Of a stretch of 64,000 nucleotides of DNA, positions 1 to 12,290 are shown piece by piece. The notes beneath the pieces are model-generated. The model did no database searches. It was not told the DNA's origin and saw nothing but the letters and a program-made list of their open reading frames with translations. A program made the position numbers and the translations under genes. Each line of letters starts with the position of its first letter. Within the stretch, counting starts at the first letter, position 1. This DNA comes from Polydactylus sextarius (Eukaryota > Chordata > Actinopteri > Polynemidae), in contig CM028909.1 in assembly GCA_016801845.1 (NCBI GenBank), forward strand, positions 12,380,813 through 12,444,812. Direction: 5' to 3'.

Positions 1-14
1 TACTGTACTGTAGC

Positions 15-46
<32 letters not shown>

Positions 47-508
47 ATTTTATTTGGAGGCACCTTTCAAGTCACCCAAGGTCACGTTATAAAAAATAAA
101 AGCATAAGAGATAGAAACAATATTAAAACAAAACATCAACATAAAAAACAAGTGAAGTGCACAGTGTCCAGTTTGAACAGGTGAGTACATCCGTTTCTGC
201 CTACCTAGGTTTTTCTTTTTATCACTAATCCCTGTTTTTCAGTAGGCCGTACAAATTTGTTAGCCAAGGCTTTTTGTCAGAAAAACATTTTTCTGTAGAA
301 TTACTCAACACATCCTAACAGGACATCATTTACTGAACAAACTGACATATTGTGATCCATATCCTGTCCTCTCAGATTACAATGATTGTCTTTCCCTGCC
401 TCTATGATCATATCGCAGTTCTATTGAAGTATGCTCATGCGTGTGAAAGAGTCTTATCAGTTTAACTGTTACACATCTTCTCTGTCTGTCCTTGGTGGCC
501 CGCTGCAG
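1..508 (+). other. Intron of SLC9A8 with ATA microsatellite
   Basis: This is intronic sequence before the first SLC9A8 exon in the window. A trinucleotide ATA/TAA repeat occupies about 16-46. The intron ends in a CTGCAG acceptor just before 509. No earlier SLC9A8 coding exon was recognised here, so the upstream exons lie outside the window. Confidence 0.7.
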
Positions 509-652
509 CTTTGCCTTTGGTTCTCTGATCTCAGCTGTGGACCCTGTCGCTACCATTGCCATCTTTAACGCCCTCAACGTGGACCCAGTCCTCAACATGT
601 TGGTGTTTGGTGAAAGCATCCTCAATGATGCTGTATCTATTGTCCTCACCAA
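509..652 (+). CDS. slc9a8: slc9a8 exon (window exon 1): transport-core Asn-Asp motif
   Basis: The acceptor CTGCAG precedes 509 and the donor is AA|GTAAGA after 652. The reading frame has TTT at 510-512. The exon encodes the SLISAVDPVATIAIFNAL and FGESILNDAV segments, the ion-binding core of CPA1 exchangers. It ends after two bases of a codon. Confidence 0.93.
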
Positions 653-2184
653 GTAAGAGTCACTTTGCCACTGTCAGATTTACTTGTCGCCAAGTTTTCA
701 GGATTTTTATGTGCTTGTCTTTATGTTATCATGTTCTGCTGGGAAATCTTGATTTCTTTTATACTGCACCCTTATCACCCTGTTGTCAGCTGGGGTGTAG
801 TTGGACATCTTGCAGCCTTTGAATCCCACCTGCTTTTGCTAATTACACTGTGACAGAAAGTGAGGAGGACAGAAACAGTGATGTGCTTTATCACTTTAGA
901 CATGCTGTTTGTTGCTAAGCCATGGTTTAAAATGCAGAACAAATTAGTATATTCTTTACTAAAATGTAATAATCTAACAATGCATTTTGAAATCTGCGCT
1001 TAAAATATTAACTGCTGAGTGTGGATGTCTTTCACCTGTGACTTTCACAGATTGGAATCGATGACTTGTTGATGGGGCTCTTCTAAACATTTTAGTCATA
1101 GCAGAAAATCACTTTTCTAGTAAAGAGTGCAAAAGCACTATTCACATTCAGAAAGCAGTGTTTCCGTATCGCTATCTCAGAAGTGTTAATCTACACACTA
1201 GCAGAGTCACACACCAGAAAAGATAAACGATCTTGACAGACAAGTTTGATGGGAACACAATCTCACAGCAGAAATACCTTGTTTGTACACGTCACTGTCA
1301 TCTTATCTGCCGTCTCTACTCAGTCCATTGCTGCTTTATCTCACACTACTCACAACCAGCTAAATGTGCAAAGTGATCTCAAGTGTCCGCATGCCCTCAT
1401 AGCGTAAATGAAGGCATGAATAATAGATAGGCTACTGAACAACCCTGGCAGTTTGCTTGCTGTTAGCACCTAACTGACTGGTTGTCTTAGAAAGCTACTC
1501 CACTCTTTGGCACAGCCACACAGCTAATGGCTTCATTTGGGCGTATGTTGATAAGCATTAAAATTAGATTATTATTTACGCTTTGCTGTTGTCTAGATAT
1601 CTGACACTTAACAAAAAATAAAGGATTACAATTATGCAACTACCCAAATGGACAGTCTCGGTCCTGTTACATCAATAACTATAAAAGATCCAAAATTCAA
1701 TTTTTTGGATGCAGACATGATGATAAATTCTTTTCACCCTGGAGTCCATTCCAAAAAATAAATCAAGTGGAAGAATTTAGTAGCTCACTACTTACAGCTG
1801 TATTTGCTGTGTCACAGATGTTGCAGAGGAAATGCTTGAGCATTAATGTGTCATTGCAATTTTATTTTTGTGTTATAGTTTTGGTGCTTTACACTTCCAG
1901 CTGTGCTTAGATCTACACCATAATACTACTTATGATAAAGATGTAGTTAAATTACATCTCCTAATGGTGCTAACAAAATTAACACAAGTTAAAACTGAAT
2001 TGTTTGTGGTTCAGATGGAATCCAAATGTGTTGACTGCGTGGCACGACTTCATAGTAAGTTCCATCAAATGACATTCCTGTGAAGTCACTGGGGCGATAC
2101 AATATAGCCAACTTCTGTTTAAACAACAGGATTTTGATGAGATTACAAACTCTGCACACATTCTAATCCTCACTCACACACCAC

Positions 2185-2216
<32 letters not shown>

Positions 2217-5200
2217 CTTCCATGTGATTTTGTATGATTCAGTAGTGGAGTGTTTCTGCCCTCTAGGGCCAGCTAGAAGTATAACAACAAAGAGTGTGAC
2301 CTCAGTTGTAATTTGTTAATCTCTGCTTCCCTTTTATATTTCAGCACAGCCGAGGGTTTCTTTTCCCGCTCGGACAACTCCATGGTAACAGGTTGGGAGA
2401 CGTTTTTGCAAGCTTTGGGTTATTTTCTTAAAATGTTTTTTGGATCTGCTGCCCTGGGAACCCTCACCGGACTCATCTCAGCTCTCGTATCCAGACTTAT
2501 ATTGTGTGTGTTTGTGCATTTGATGTTTCTGTCTGTGTGTTATCATCTGGTTTTATTTAATTTCCTTAACTTTATAATCAGTTTCTAAAACACTTTGACC
2601 TGAGGAAGACTCCGTCCTTGGAGTTTGGAATGATGATAATTTTTGCATATCTCCCCTACGGCCTGGCAGAGGGCATCAAACTGTCAGGTTGGTGCATGAA
2701 CCAACAGGCCAAAGAAGAAATTAAACAGTATGCTATGACTTTATGGGGCTCCTACTAGTACTATGCTTTTACTCTTCCCACAGGAATCATGTCTATCCTG
2801 TTTGCGGGTATTGTGATGTCTCACTACACCCATCACAACTTGTCTCCTGTTACCCAGATCCTCATGCAGCAGACACTGCGCACTGTGGCATTCATGTGTG
2901 GTCAGTGAATTACCTTTTATTCTCCCAATTTCCCTTTTGCTTCCATTCTGCAATTAGTTCTCAATACTATATTCCAACTTCTCTCTCCAGAGACATGTGT
3001 ATTTGCCTTCCTTGGTCTTTCCATCTTCAGCTTCCCCCACAAATTTGAAATATCCTTTGTCATCTGGTGCATAGTAAGTTCTGTTTATTTTCTAAATATT
3101 ACATGAAAGGCGTCTCAAGTTGTTCCAATCACTGTCAGTGTTACAGCTGTTGTACTCTCTGTAGGTTCTGGTTCTTCTTGGCCGAGCGGTGAATATCTTC
3201 CCACTGTCATTCCTGTTGAATTTCTTCAGGGACCACAAGATCACGCCAAAAATGATGTTCATCATGTGGTTTAGTGGTGAGACGATACAGTGAACGTCTT
3301 TGTTAGTGCTTGAGCTGTGACCATCGCTCTGATATAGAGCCCCTGTGTCTGGGGTCAAATGACAGTAGTCACAATTTGAAGCCAAAATAAGTAGTTGATT
3401 AATTATTAAATCTTTCGATATAAATGATTCCCTTTAAATCCTTTTTAAACATTGGGTTTTGGATTTTTGGTATGACAAAACTATTTAAAGAATAAAACTA
3501 CTGAACTATTAAAAGAAGCCACTGTGGGCAAACTCTAATGCACACTATTGATCATTTTAGTATATTTTAAAGATTGAAAAATAATTAGCAAATTAATCAT
3601 TAATGAAAATGCAGTTGCAGTCAACTATAGAAATAAGATGGATAAGACATTTCTGTAACTGGTTTTAAGTTGTGTAGCACTAGTTGTAGCAGAACCTTTG
3701 AAAACTGTCACACAAACTTTACATATTTTAGATATAAGATATTCTTATTTAAGATTTGGTGTCATGGAAATTACCTGTAGGTACAAAAAAGATAAACACA
3801 TAGTCAGATACATCCTCTCAGTCCAGCAGCAGCTCAATATAAATTGTCTGACAACATTCCCAAATATGAACACAACACCTTGTCATAGAGAAAAAAAGAG
3901 GAAATTGTCATATCAGGCTACTACTCAACATTGAAGATGCTACACTAGTAGTAGTTTCAACAGGAAGTCCTGGTAATACACATTTGTAGCTGTAAAAATA
4001 AATTGACAGATTGTTAATCTACAGTGGATCAGATTAATTAGTCATTGTTGTCATTTCAACCAAATAGTCAAACACTCTGATTCAGAAATGTCAGATGATT
4101 TAACTGATTAACCAAACATTTATCCAACTGATGGTCAGTTTTCAATCTCACCATGTTTTTTTCATTTCCCTCACATAGTTATTTGCATCTTAACATGATG
4201 TGAAGCGAAACTGTTAAAATATATCTTTTCCATTGCCTGTTAGGTTTGAGAGGAGCTATTCCCTACGCCTTGAGCCTTCATCTGGGCCTGGAGCCCATTG
4301 AGAAGCGGCAGCTTATTGGCACCACCACCATCATCATCGTGCTCTTCACCATCCTCCTCCTGGGAGGCGGGACCATGCCACTCATCCGTATCATGGACAT
4401 AGAGGAAAGCCAGTCGCGGCGTAAAAACAAGAAAGACATCAATCTCAGCAAGACACAGAAAATGGTAATAAATGAAGTACTTTGATGTCAGACACACACA
4501 CATACACAGCTAGTTAGTACTTACTATGCCATCAGACTTTTACTGGTCTCTTCAGAGGGAAAAAAACATCAAAGGATTGATTGTGGTTTTAGTGAAGGAC
4601 ACTGAATCAGCAGGGAGCAAACCACTCTCATCACAGAGATGAGAGTGGTCACTCAAAAACACAGGCACAAATAAATCCTTAAAAATGTCATTGCAGCCAT
4701 TTCTCAGACACATCACAATATACAGTTCCATTTAATATTTCACTTAACATTCATAGTTCTAATGCTAGAAAATGGCTCTATCTTCTGAAATACATCCTAC
4801 CAGTAAGGTCACATTTGGCTTGTGGTGATGTCTGTCTATAACTTGTGTGTACAGTATTTGCATGTTTGATGTCTTCCAAAGCATTAGACCCTGGAGTACC
4901 AGCAACTAGATCTATCAATTCGCAATTTTTCCCTCACAGCTCTCATGCCTCTCTTTGATGTAATTCCTACTCTTTGCTCCCTCTGCTCTTTCTCCTTCAT
5001 CCCTCATCTCTTTGTGCATGGTCTTGACTGCACCACCCTCAACGCTTTCCTGACATTTTGACTTCTTCCCTGCACCCACTCTCTCTTCCTCCATGTCGTT
5101 CACTTCTGGCTCATTTGTTGGCCCGTTCTCTTTTATCAATTTATCTGCCTCTCTCTCCTCTTCTTTTCTCTCTAGGGGAACACCATAGAGTCAGAGCACC

Positions 5201-6167
5201 TATCAGAACTGACAGAGGAGGAGTATGAGGCTCAGATCTACCAGAGACAAGATCTGAAGGGCTTTATGTGGCTTGATGCTAAGTACCTTAACCCCTTCTT
5301 CACTCGCAGGCTTACCCAAGAGGTAAGAGATAAAGAACGACAGAATTCCTCAGAGACACCGAAGAGACCACATTGCTTTAAAGCGATGTTTTCAGTCTGT
5401 TTGATAGTAATACAATTATGTGTAAAACTAAAAAACACTTTATTCAGCAGCAACACTAAAGAAATTTTCATTATATTCAAACTAGAGTCACTATAGTCAG
5501 ACTTTGTTTTGCTGGATGGATCTGATTTTAGAGTTTTAAAAGGTCCTTTAACTAATATCCCAGCAGCAGAAAATACTTTGCAGACATGTATAATATGTCA
5601 AACCTTACTTCGCAGCACTTGATGCAGAACCAGTGAACTTCAACTCGGCTTATTTACATCTGTAATCTTTATAAATAGGCTGCTAGATTCAAAAGTAGCA
5701 GCGACATAAATGCAACTATTGTTTCACATGTAAATATCTTATATTTACCTCTCATCATTTCCTTCAAAAAAACACCAGTAAAACGGTTACTGTCAACTTC
5801 AGCTGAAAGGGACATTCTCTGTGCTGCCATTTAATAGTTACCTTTAACATCATTTCATCCTTGGTGCACAAATTCTTAACAGAACAACATTTGCAAAGCG
5901 AACAAGTTTCAAACTCCGCCAGTAAAGTGTTTAAGATATTTATCCTCAGAAGAGTTTCTACAGACTTACTGTGTTCTAAGAAATGTGTTTTGTTTATCCT
6001 TTATGCTTTATTCTTGCATGTGAGTCACATATTGTGCATAATGTGTCTGCCAGGATCTGTTACATGGCCGGATCCAAATGAAGACCCTGACCAACAAGTG
6101 GTATGAAGAAGTTCGCCAGGGACCCTCAGGCTCTGAGGATGATGAAGATGAAGCAGAACTTCTTTGA
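509..6167 (+). CDS. slc9a8: Sodium/hydrogen exchanger 8 (NHE8), C-terminal 394 residues, nine exons
   Basis: NHE8 is a CPA1-family antiporter that exchanges Na+ (or K+) for H+, in Golgi/endosomal membranes and some apical membranes. Coding exons are 509-652, 2345-2486, 2582-2687, 2784-2900, 2991-3073, 3165-3276, 4244-4464, 5176-5322 and 6054-6167. They total 1186 nt and stay open to a TGA at 6165-6167. The exons carry the family motif FGESILNDAV with its transport Asn-Asp, the GRAVNIFPLS segment with its conserved Arg, and GLRGAIPYALSL. The cytosolic tail ends in an acidic run closing with AELL. The match to vertebrate NHE8 is near residue by residue. Human NHE8 has about 581 residues, so roughly the last two thirds are present. 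Introns of 90-96 bp separate exons 2 to 6 of the window. The 1.7-kb first intron (653-2344), 3277-4243, 4465-5175 and 5323-6053 contain no other gene that I can see. The paralogues SLC9A6/7/9 fit less well. Confidence 0.95.
2188..2214. repeat. (CA)n microsatellite in slc9a8 intron
   Basis: About 13 CA units, 130 bp upstream of window exon 2 of slc9a8. Confidence 0.95.
2345..2486 (+). CDS. slc9a8: slc9a8 exon (window exon 2): extramembrane loop and next membrane helix
   Basis: The acceptor is ATATTTCAG. The first base completes the codon begun in the previous exon. The exon encodes a variable loop (AEGFFSRSDNSMVTGW) and a conserved helix (TFLQALGYFLKMFFGSAALG). The loop differs from the mammalian one. 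The donor GTATCC is weak, but it is the GT that keeps the family sequence ISAL-x-LKH in frame. Confidence 0.9.
2582..2687 (+). CDS. slc9a8: slc9a8 exon (window exon 3)
   Basis: The intron before it is only 95 bp and ends AATCAG. The exon encodes LKHFDLRKTPSLEFGMMIIF and the YLPYGLAEGIKLSG helix. The donor is G|GTTGGT and the exon ends in phase 1. Confidence 0.93.
2784..2900 (+). CDS. slc9a8: slc9a8 exon (window exon 4)
   Basis: The acceptor is TTCCCACAG and the donor is G|GTCAGT. The exon encodes IMSILFAGIVMSHYTHHNLS and PVTQILMQQTLRTVAFMCE, almost identical to mammalian NHE8. Confidence 0.95.
2991..3073 (+). CDS. slc9a8: slc9a8 exon (window exon 5)
   Basis: The acceptor is CTCTCCAG and the donor is ATA|GTAAGT. 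The exon encodes TCVFAFLGLSIFSFPHKFEI and SFVIWCI, a membrane helix and loop conserved in NHE8. It ends in phase 0. Confidence 0.95.
3165..3276 (+). CDS. slc9a8: slc9a8 exon (window exon 6): GRAVNIFPLS motif
   Basis: The acceptor is CTCTGTAG and the donor is G|GTGAGA. The exon encodes VLVLLGRAVNIFPLSFLLNF and FRDHKITPKMMFIMWFSG. The Arg in GRAVNIFPLS is one of the most conserved residues of the NHE family. Confidence 0.95.
4244..4464 (+). CDS. slc9a8: slc9a8 exon (window exon 7): LRGAIPYALSL motif and last membrane helix
   Basis: The acceptor is GCCTGTTAG and the donor is ATG|GTAATA. The exon encodes GLRGAIPYALSLHLGLEPIE, the helix IIIVLFTILLLGGGTMPLIR, and the start of the cytosolic tail (DIEESQSRRKNKKDINLSKT). 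Confidence 0.95.
4621..4649. repeat. Perfect 12-bp inverted repeat inside an slc9a8 intron
   Basis: The arms ACCACTCTCATC (4621-4632) and GATGAGAGTGGT (4638-4649) are exact reverse complements around the 5-nt loop ACAGA. It lies in the intron 4465-5175. No known element was recognised. Confidence 0.8.
5176..5322 (+). CDS. slc9a8: slc9a8 exon (window exon 8): cytosolic tail
   Basis: A long CT-rich tract and TCTCTCTAG precede the exon. The donor is GAG|GTAAGA and the length is 147 nt (49 codons, phase 0 to 0). It encodes GNTIESEHLSELTEEEYEAQ and the WLDAKYLNPFFTRRLTQE segment of the NHE8 tail. Confidence 0.95.
6054..6167 (+). CDS. slc9a8: slc9a8 last coding exon and stop
   Basis: The acceptor is GTCTGCCAG. 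The exon encodes DLLHGRIQMKTLTNKWYEEV, then RQGPSGSEDDEDEAELL and TGA (6165-6167). The acidic end matches the NHE8 C terminus. Confidence 0.95.
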   Translation, partial: DLLHGRIQMKTLTNKWYEEVRQGPSGSEDDEDEAELL

Positions 6168-7326
6168 GCTGAACAAACACTTTCAGTTCATGCGAAAAAC
6201 AATGAATGGACATTGTGCGTCGTGGGCAGAGGGAGTGTGTGTTTGTGTGTGTGTGTGTGTTTGGGTGCATGCATGTGTGTGTGTCTGTGTGAAGACAAGC
6301 ACTGTTCTCAGTGTCAGTCACATGCTTCTTGTTTGTTCACCTGCCACCAAGTTTACGTGACAAGAGTTTCAGTCAGTGCCCACTGTGGGTTTGCAGCACA
6401 CAGAGGAGGCTGGAATGTGTCAAATGTTAGTCCCATTAAAAATGGATTTGAAAACGTACACTGGACAAAGCAAAAGAAAAAAAAAAAAAAGCATCCGTGA
6501 AAAATGATGTCGCTTTTATGAATGTCATATTGTTAAAAGCTAAAGAAACATTTTGTTGACTCAGTGAAACTTTAGGGGAAAAATTTGAGGTTTACATGTG
6601 AAAGAAGATCAGCCTGGAAACCCTGAGGGATTTTTTCACTGTAAAGCAATACTAGAGCACCTTTCACTTTTGTATTGTCCATTACTTTGTGGCACTATCA
6701 TATTTAAGTTGTACCAGAAGTTGTACTTGACAGGGGAGGGATACAACACAATGTTACTGCACAGCCACGGGCGTCTTTAGCTTCCTGTTGAACTAGATTT
6801 ATTTCTCTCTGGGTCTCTACATTTGTATGCATTAATGGTGCTCAAGCCCTATTATTTAAAAAAAAAAAAAAAAACATGCATAAGTAAAGTGTTAAAGTAC
6901 AAGATTTGACACGTGAGCTTCTTCTTGACCCTCCAGCTACAGAGCAATGCAGAAGAGAGTTAAACTAATGAAATGTACTGGCTACGAGTAATCATTTTTA
7001 AAATATTAAACACCTAGCTTACAGGAGAATCATAATGAATAATTATGCAAATTGAAAATTGCTCTCACTTCCAAGTATGGCTCGAGTTTGGTTTCCCTAA
7101 ATTAACTTTTTTCTATTTATTGTTCTGTTTATTCCTGGGCGACGGTCCTGCCACTACACTGTGTGTAAAATGGAACTTGAATTGTTGATTTATGTGATTT
7201 TCAATATGAATTTCTAATGAAGATAGGCACCAATGAATGTGTGGGTAAACTGGGAATATGCTGTTGTGAATGTTAATGCTTTTGTTTTTTATTTCTTTAT
7301 AAAAACATTTATGTGCTGTTTGTGGT

Positions 7327-7332
7327 ATTAAA
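7327..7332 (+). promoter_or_regulatory. slc9a8: Poly(A) signal ATTAAA
   Basis: ATTAAA lies about 1.16 kb after the slc9a8 stop. A T/GT-rich stretch occurs around it, as expected for a cleavage site. Confidence 0.5.
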
Positions 7333-7382
7333 GCTTTTGTACAAGCTCTATGAGCACTGCAGAATTATACAAAAATACCTAT

Positions 7383-7388
7383 AATAAA
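7383..7388 (+). promoter_or_regulatory. slc9a8: Poly(A) signal AATAAA
   Basis: A canonical AATAAA hexamer lies about 1.2 kb after the slc9a8 stop. It is the best distal end of the transcript. Confidence 0.55.
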
Positions 7389-7410
7389 TCATTTTGACAT
7401 CCTCTATCCC

Positions 7411-10400
7411 ATGTCAAATAATACTTGGTGTAATGGGAGAACAGCTTCAACTCCTCACGTGCATTTCTACAAATGCCTTTGTGAAAAAAAGATATCGTCT
7501 TACATATTGAGATAATACAGAAGGAGAAGTATTGTAAATTACTGTTAATACATTTATGATTTTTATGGAAATTTAGGAACTCTAAACTTCAAACCAATAC
7601 ATTGGACATAATATATAGAAGCACCTAATTATGGAGAAGTAATATGAGAATTACAATCATTTTATGATGGTAAAAACACCTTTTTTTCTTTCAGAGAACT
7701 GGTAACATTTATTACAACAAGATACTCACCTTTAAAAGACTTCAGTAACTTAAAATGAAGGAAATTTCAGTGTAACCTTCATACTAAACACCTCATGTAG
7801 CTTTAATATCACTGACTTTAAGAGACATTTTAGATAACAGTTTCAAATCTGTGAGTTCCACTGGGGTTTTCCATTCAGTTCTTATTCTATAAGCAGTAAG
7901 ATATAATTAATCCATAGATTGTAAAGTGGAAGGTTATTATGTTCCAGGGAGCCCGGCCAGTCCTTAGAGTAATTAGAATATATGAAAAGGTTAATGTGTG
8001 GTCATGCTGGGGGAAATATCCTGTTGCCTACTGGCACAGCTCTCATGTCCAACTCAACGCCAGACTGACATACCCTTGAAATGTCTCCAGGGATCTAATT
8101 AAGCATATTGGTGAGGAGGCGACAGTGTCATACTGGAGAAAGACATCATACCAGAGTGCCTAAGTCAGTGGTGTAATTAATGTTGGCAGTGGCTCCACAC
8201 TGTAACTCAGGGCAACCCATGTCTGTGTAAGATGAATACACTAATACATGCTTTTCAACTTTAGAAGATATGGGCACATTTTTTTTTTTTTATCTGACCA
8301 TCAGAAAAGTGAAAAATTCATTTAGTGTGGTTGCCATTTATAATTATTACACTGTTACTGTTTCTGTTACACTGCTGTAACCAAGAGAAAGTGTCATGTT
8401 CCCACCACTAACCAGCCCATATTGAACAAGCATCTGCCAAAGAAAGTGTGCAGCTGACATTTGAGGTGAATATATGCAGCGATTCCCAAATATCAGACTT
8501 TCAGTACATTTGTTTGTTAAATTAATTTTGTAATAAGTATTTACAACCAGCAGAGGGGGTCTAAATCCACAGCTGCAGTCTATAAAAAATTAATCATGTC
8601 AGATATCACTGTATGTCAGTGCTACATTATTCACCATCTACTACCTAATTATACCCAGTAACTAATACATTGTAAATTATTTATACATAATCAAACTTTG
8701 TCTTACTTTGCCTGTGACAAAATGACCAACACAGACTTTATTCACTTTTAACTTCACTTATTTACTGTATATAACATTGAATAAGTGAAGCTATTCTATA
8801 TAAGTTTATACTAGCTGACTGACTAACTTCAAACAAATTATACACTCTCAATTATACACACTATGTGTATAGTTGAGATTCAATACACATTTTTCTGAAG
8901 GTTTCCCTATCTTAAGTCTCTAATAAGATGAACAGCTATTGATATGTATTTCACCGTGGTGTAATTTTCTGTGCTGAATCACAGACACTATGATGTTTTT
9001 AAGCTATTAGCACTTCTTGCTGCCATTCCCGGTCCCCAAAGAACAAACTACAGTCTCTACAGTGTCAGTTTTCTTAAAATCTGGGTTAATCCATCATCAT
9101 TACTAATGATGTCATCACTTGTTTTACACTTTCAATATTCTTCAAAAATGAGACAAATTCACACATATCATTAGCCACATAGAAAATTAATTTAAAGATG
9201 AGAATTTATTTTGTTATGTTATTATTATGTTACTGTTACTTATTCCTTTACTCAGCCTTCAGAATCTTTGTTTTTGATGGCAGCATGTAGACAGAGGAGA
9301 GGAAAAACAGAAAAACGTTTTATGTTGCAGCTCTGTGACCACTTCTGGTCTCTTGCTGTGAAAAGCACCAGGGTTTTTGAGCAAGCTTCAAGGGTCAGCA
9401 ACTCCCTCACACGAAAATACTCTATTTTACTGCCACAACCTGCAAACATGCAATCAAAAAGTAAGTCTTGACATCACAATGTCCAATGTTCAATCAAAGC
9501 TGAGTCACATGTGCCTTAAAGATTTTTCTTTATTCTTTGCCAAAGTTTTCTTTGTTTTAGTGTCTCCTTGCATCTTGTTTTCAGCTACTGACTCTTTGGT
9601 TCAATTTAATATTCCTAGGAGTTTTTCTGCTTAACTGTTGGGGAGACTTGATTAAGTATCTGAATATCAGCTAAAGTAGAGCAGACATTTGAAATTGAAT
9701 CAGCCAAATTTAGAAATTTGCCTGAATCGGATTGTGCTCTTTAAGGATTGTTGCTGCCAACAACACAGCACAGCTGCCACAAGGGGAATTAATAAAAAGA
9801 ATGCCTTGACATTTTGGGAAATACATCTATTTACTATTTACTAAATTATTTACTTGACAGATCGGGGGTTATATGAGAACAGTGTCCATTGAGTTTTGAT
9901 CCTTTTACGTCTAGTAGGCTGTGATCTTTCATTCATAGAGTAATACCTGTAAACAGAACCGGCACATTTACGCAACCCTCTCTCCTTGAGTTTGTATTCA
10001 TATAAGCAAATAAAATATGTAAATTGTTAATATATGTGGTTGTATCAACATATGAAAATCCCTCTAATAACTACAGTTATTAGAGTGGAGTCTATAACAT
10101 TACAGTCAAAGTTCTTACAGTTACTGAATAATTAATTGTTAAGTATAAATGTAATAGATAAACAGACTGAATGGCACATTTGTTTTTGCCTTACTGCCAT
10201 GTGTGAATTACAGAAGTGATCAGAGATGTGGGCGGTGATTCTACACTCTCAACATCTTTAATTAAATGTGACATTTAAAGGGTCTAAATCAGTCTTACAC
10301 CTACTTTCACAAATTAAAAGGGAAACAAACAAGAGTCCACAGAACACTGCGTCTCAGTTCTGAAAATGTCAGGAGGCAGACGATCTTGTAAAGTAAGCAT

Positions 10401-10487
10401 AACTGACAGTAGGAACACAACATGTGAGTAGATGCTTTTCTGACAGGTCTCTGAGTGAGCTGGCAGATGCAGGCAGTTATACATATG
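7411..10487. other. Intergenic, no gene seen
   Basis: There are no exons or recognisable coding segments. The part at 7,930-8,240 has mixed composition with TAATTA-type motifs and could be conserved non-coding DNA. Near 9,803-9,840 a short stretch resembles the start of a common fish interspersed repeat, but it is too short to name. CTCTAATAACT and its complement form an 11-bp hairpin at 10,062-10,085. Confidence 0.5.
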
Positions 10488-10495
10488 TCTGGCAG
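10488..10495. repeat. Target site duplication, left copy (hAT)
   Basis: TCTGGCAG abuts the left terminus and pairs with TCTCACAG on the right at 6 of 8 positions. Confidence 0.6.
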
Positions 10496-11202
10496 CAGTG
10501 TAGTTCAGTTAGTTCATAATTGAAAATTTTGAACTAGTTCGTAGTTCTTCTTTCTTTTTCTTTTTTTCAATAGGTTGCTACGAACTTTTATATTTCAAAA
10601 TTATTGCCGCAGCCCATAAAGAACCATAGATAGCAATTATCTTCATCAGTTTTAACACTGGAACTATGCGTCAGATTTCGGCTATAAAATGGAGGAGACA
10701 GAGTCAGTCATTCACACAGCAAACGGAAACTGTCCGTGAGCGGCGTGGAAACGTGTGTGTAATTCACACTAGTGATGCCTGCGGGTGCGTGCGCTGCGCA
10801 GCAGCTGTCAGCTCGGTCTTTAAATGCACGCGGCCCAATGTAGCGCCGTCTTTTTTTAAAAGTGCATAGCTGTTTACTGTTGCTATCGCTACGCAGTCTG
10901 TGGTTTTCTGTTTTTCCTTTATTATTTTAAACATCTGGTACGACAAGGTCAATAGTCCGCCCGCACTTACAGGGCGTGAGGCCTCAGCTGGTGCTGCTGC
11001 CTTCATTTGTTTTTGCCTCCATGTAATAGCTGGTGTTGCCAGATGTTTTTTCTGCTACATATTAAGGCCTGTTTACGGCGTGTTTTAGCCGGGGTTTCGC
11101 CTGGAAGGCTATATGGAAAGCTGGTACTCTCTTGAACGAAGCAGAAGTGCAAGACAGGGTCATTCACAAACGCCAGAATGAACGCGTTCAGGCACAACAC
11201 TG
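10496..11202. mobile_element. Non-autonomous hAT-type DNA transposon, 707 bp
   Basis: The left end begins CAGTGTAGTTC and the right end finishes GCACAACACTG, so both termini read CAGTGT inward. The element is flanked by TCTGGCAG (10,488-10,495) and TCTCACAG (11,203-11,210), matching at 6 of 8 positions, as expected for an aged 8-bp hAT target duplication. Subterminal AACTAGTTC and GAACGCGTTC motifs are typical of fish hAT ends. The interior is unusually GC-rich for this window, with CpGs and a TATA-like CTATAAAA near 10,681. No transposase domain is recognisable. Confidence 0.7.
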
Positions 11203-11210
11203 TCTCACAG
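11203..11210. repeat. Target site duplication, right copy (hAT)
   Basis: TCTCACAG abuts the right terminus and matches the left copy at 6 of 8 positions. Confidence 0.6.
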
Positions 11211-12069
11211 GTAGTGTAATCTAATGATGTGGCACACTTCACTTAAGGCCAATGAGTTGCCATGGGGACTGTCTTCAGGTCAGCAGTAACGTTTTTCTCA
11301 GTAGGAGACTGTCGATAGCCATGCTGTATTCCTGAGAATTTAGTACATGTCTTGTTTAAAACCATTTTGCTTACTGTAACATGAAGCTGTATGATATTTG
11401 AAGAATGTCGGTGTCAGGGATATTCTGTTTATTTAGATCAGTGGCACAATCCTGGGAATCCACTCAGCCCAAAACCTCTGTCTGCTTATCTAAATCATTA
11501 ATGACATTATAGATTGCCACTAAATTAATGAGGAAAAGGGCCTTTCCTGTTGAGTAACCCCACATAACTCAGTAAACGTGAATCATGCACTGGGAAATTT
11601 CTTAGTAATATTATGTAAAACAGTTGGTTATTCCACTAAAAGGGGAAGTCTTTCGTTTTGCTAAATCACACCTTATTGACTCTATCAAATGCTGATGACT
11701 GATTTGTAAGGATACAGCTGGTTGGGATTTTTGCTGACACAGTACATGCTGTTTATTTTTGCATCCTATTTATTACGGTGGAAACATTTATGTCACCAGG
11801 GGATGACCATTGCAATAATCTGAATTTAATTGTCCTAAACTACCTTTTACATGTAAATTTAACTCATTAGCAGGATGAAAAGCAGCTACAGCTATGACAT
11901 ACCGTATATAGCCTTTAGTGTTAGTGTTGGGGGCTACAGTTCCATGTCAGTCAAGATTTTTTGGTGTGAATTGACACAAAGGCTATATCAATGACAGACC
12001 TAAACATTATTACACCCCATGCACTGTTAATTAACTAGAGGCCACAACATTAAAACAATCTCCATTATA
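11211..12069. other. Intergenic, possible conserved non-coding DNA
   Basis: No gene is visible. The stretch at 11,400-11,800 combines AT-rich homeodomain-like motifs (ATTAATGA, TTAATGAGG) with mixed-complexity sequence. That is typical of conserved enhancers, but conservation cannot be judged from one sequence. Confidence 0.35.
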
Positions 12070-12290
12070 TTGTGGAGCTCTGACCTGTCAGGGCATTGTC
12101 ATGGGACCTCTGGGGTTTGCTCTGAAATGTCTGGCACCAGGACTTTGGCAGCAAATTCTTTTGGCTCTGTTGATAGAGGAACCTCCATGGATTTGACTTG
12201 TTCTAGCACAGTCAACAGATGCTCAACTTCTATGAGTAGTGGAGGATCATGACATGTTCCTCAAATCGTTTGTGAGCACTATTCTTTTTT
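12070..12290 (-). pseudogene. Decayed Tc1-like transposase fragment
   Basis: The + strand reads as the reverse complement of a very common fish Tc1-like transposase segment. Its landmarks are GACCTGTCAGGGCAT, GTCTGGCACCAGGAC, CCTCCATGGAT, CAACAGATGCTCAA and CATGTTCCTCAAA. In the intact family these encode the C-terminal part of a DDE transposase. Stops and shifts break every frame. No terminal repeats were found, so this is an internal scrap. The assignment comes from recalled family sequence. Confidence 0.6.

Larger units (their letters stand above)
6168..7410 (+). other. slc9a8: 3' UTR of slc9a8
   Basis: AT-rich sequence follows the stop with no open coding potential. It contains a GT-rich run (6235-6294), an A-run near 6478-6490 and another near 6859. 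The end is placed from the two poly(A) hexamers near 7,330 and 7,385, so it is approximate. Confidence 0.65.
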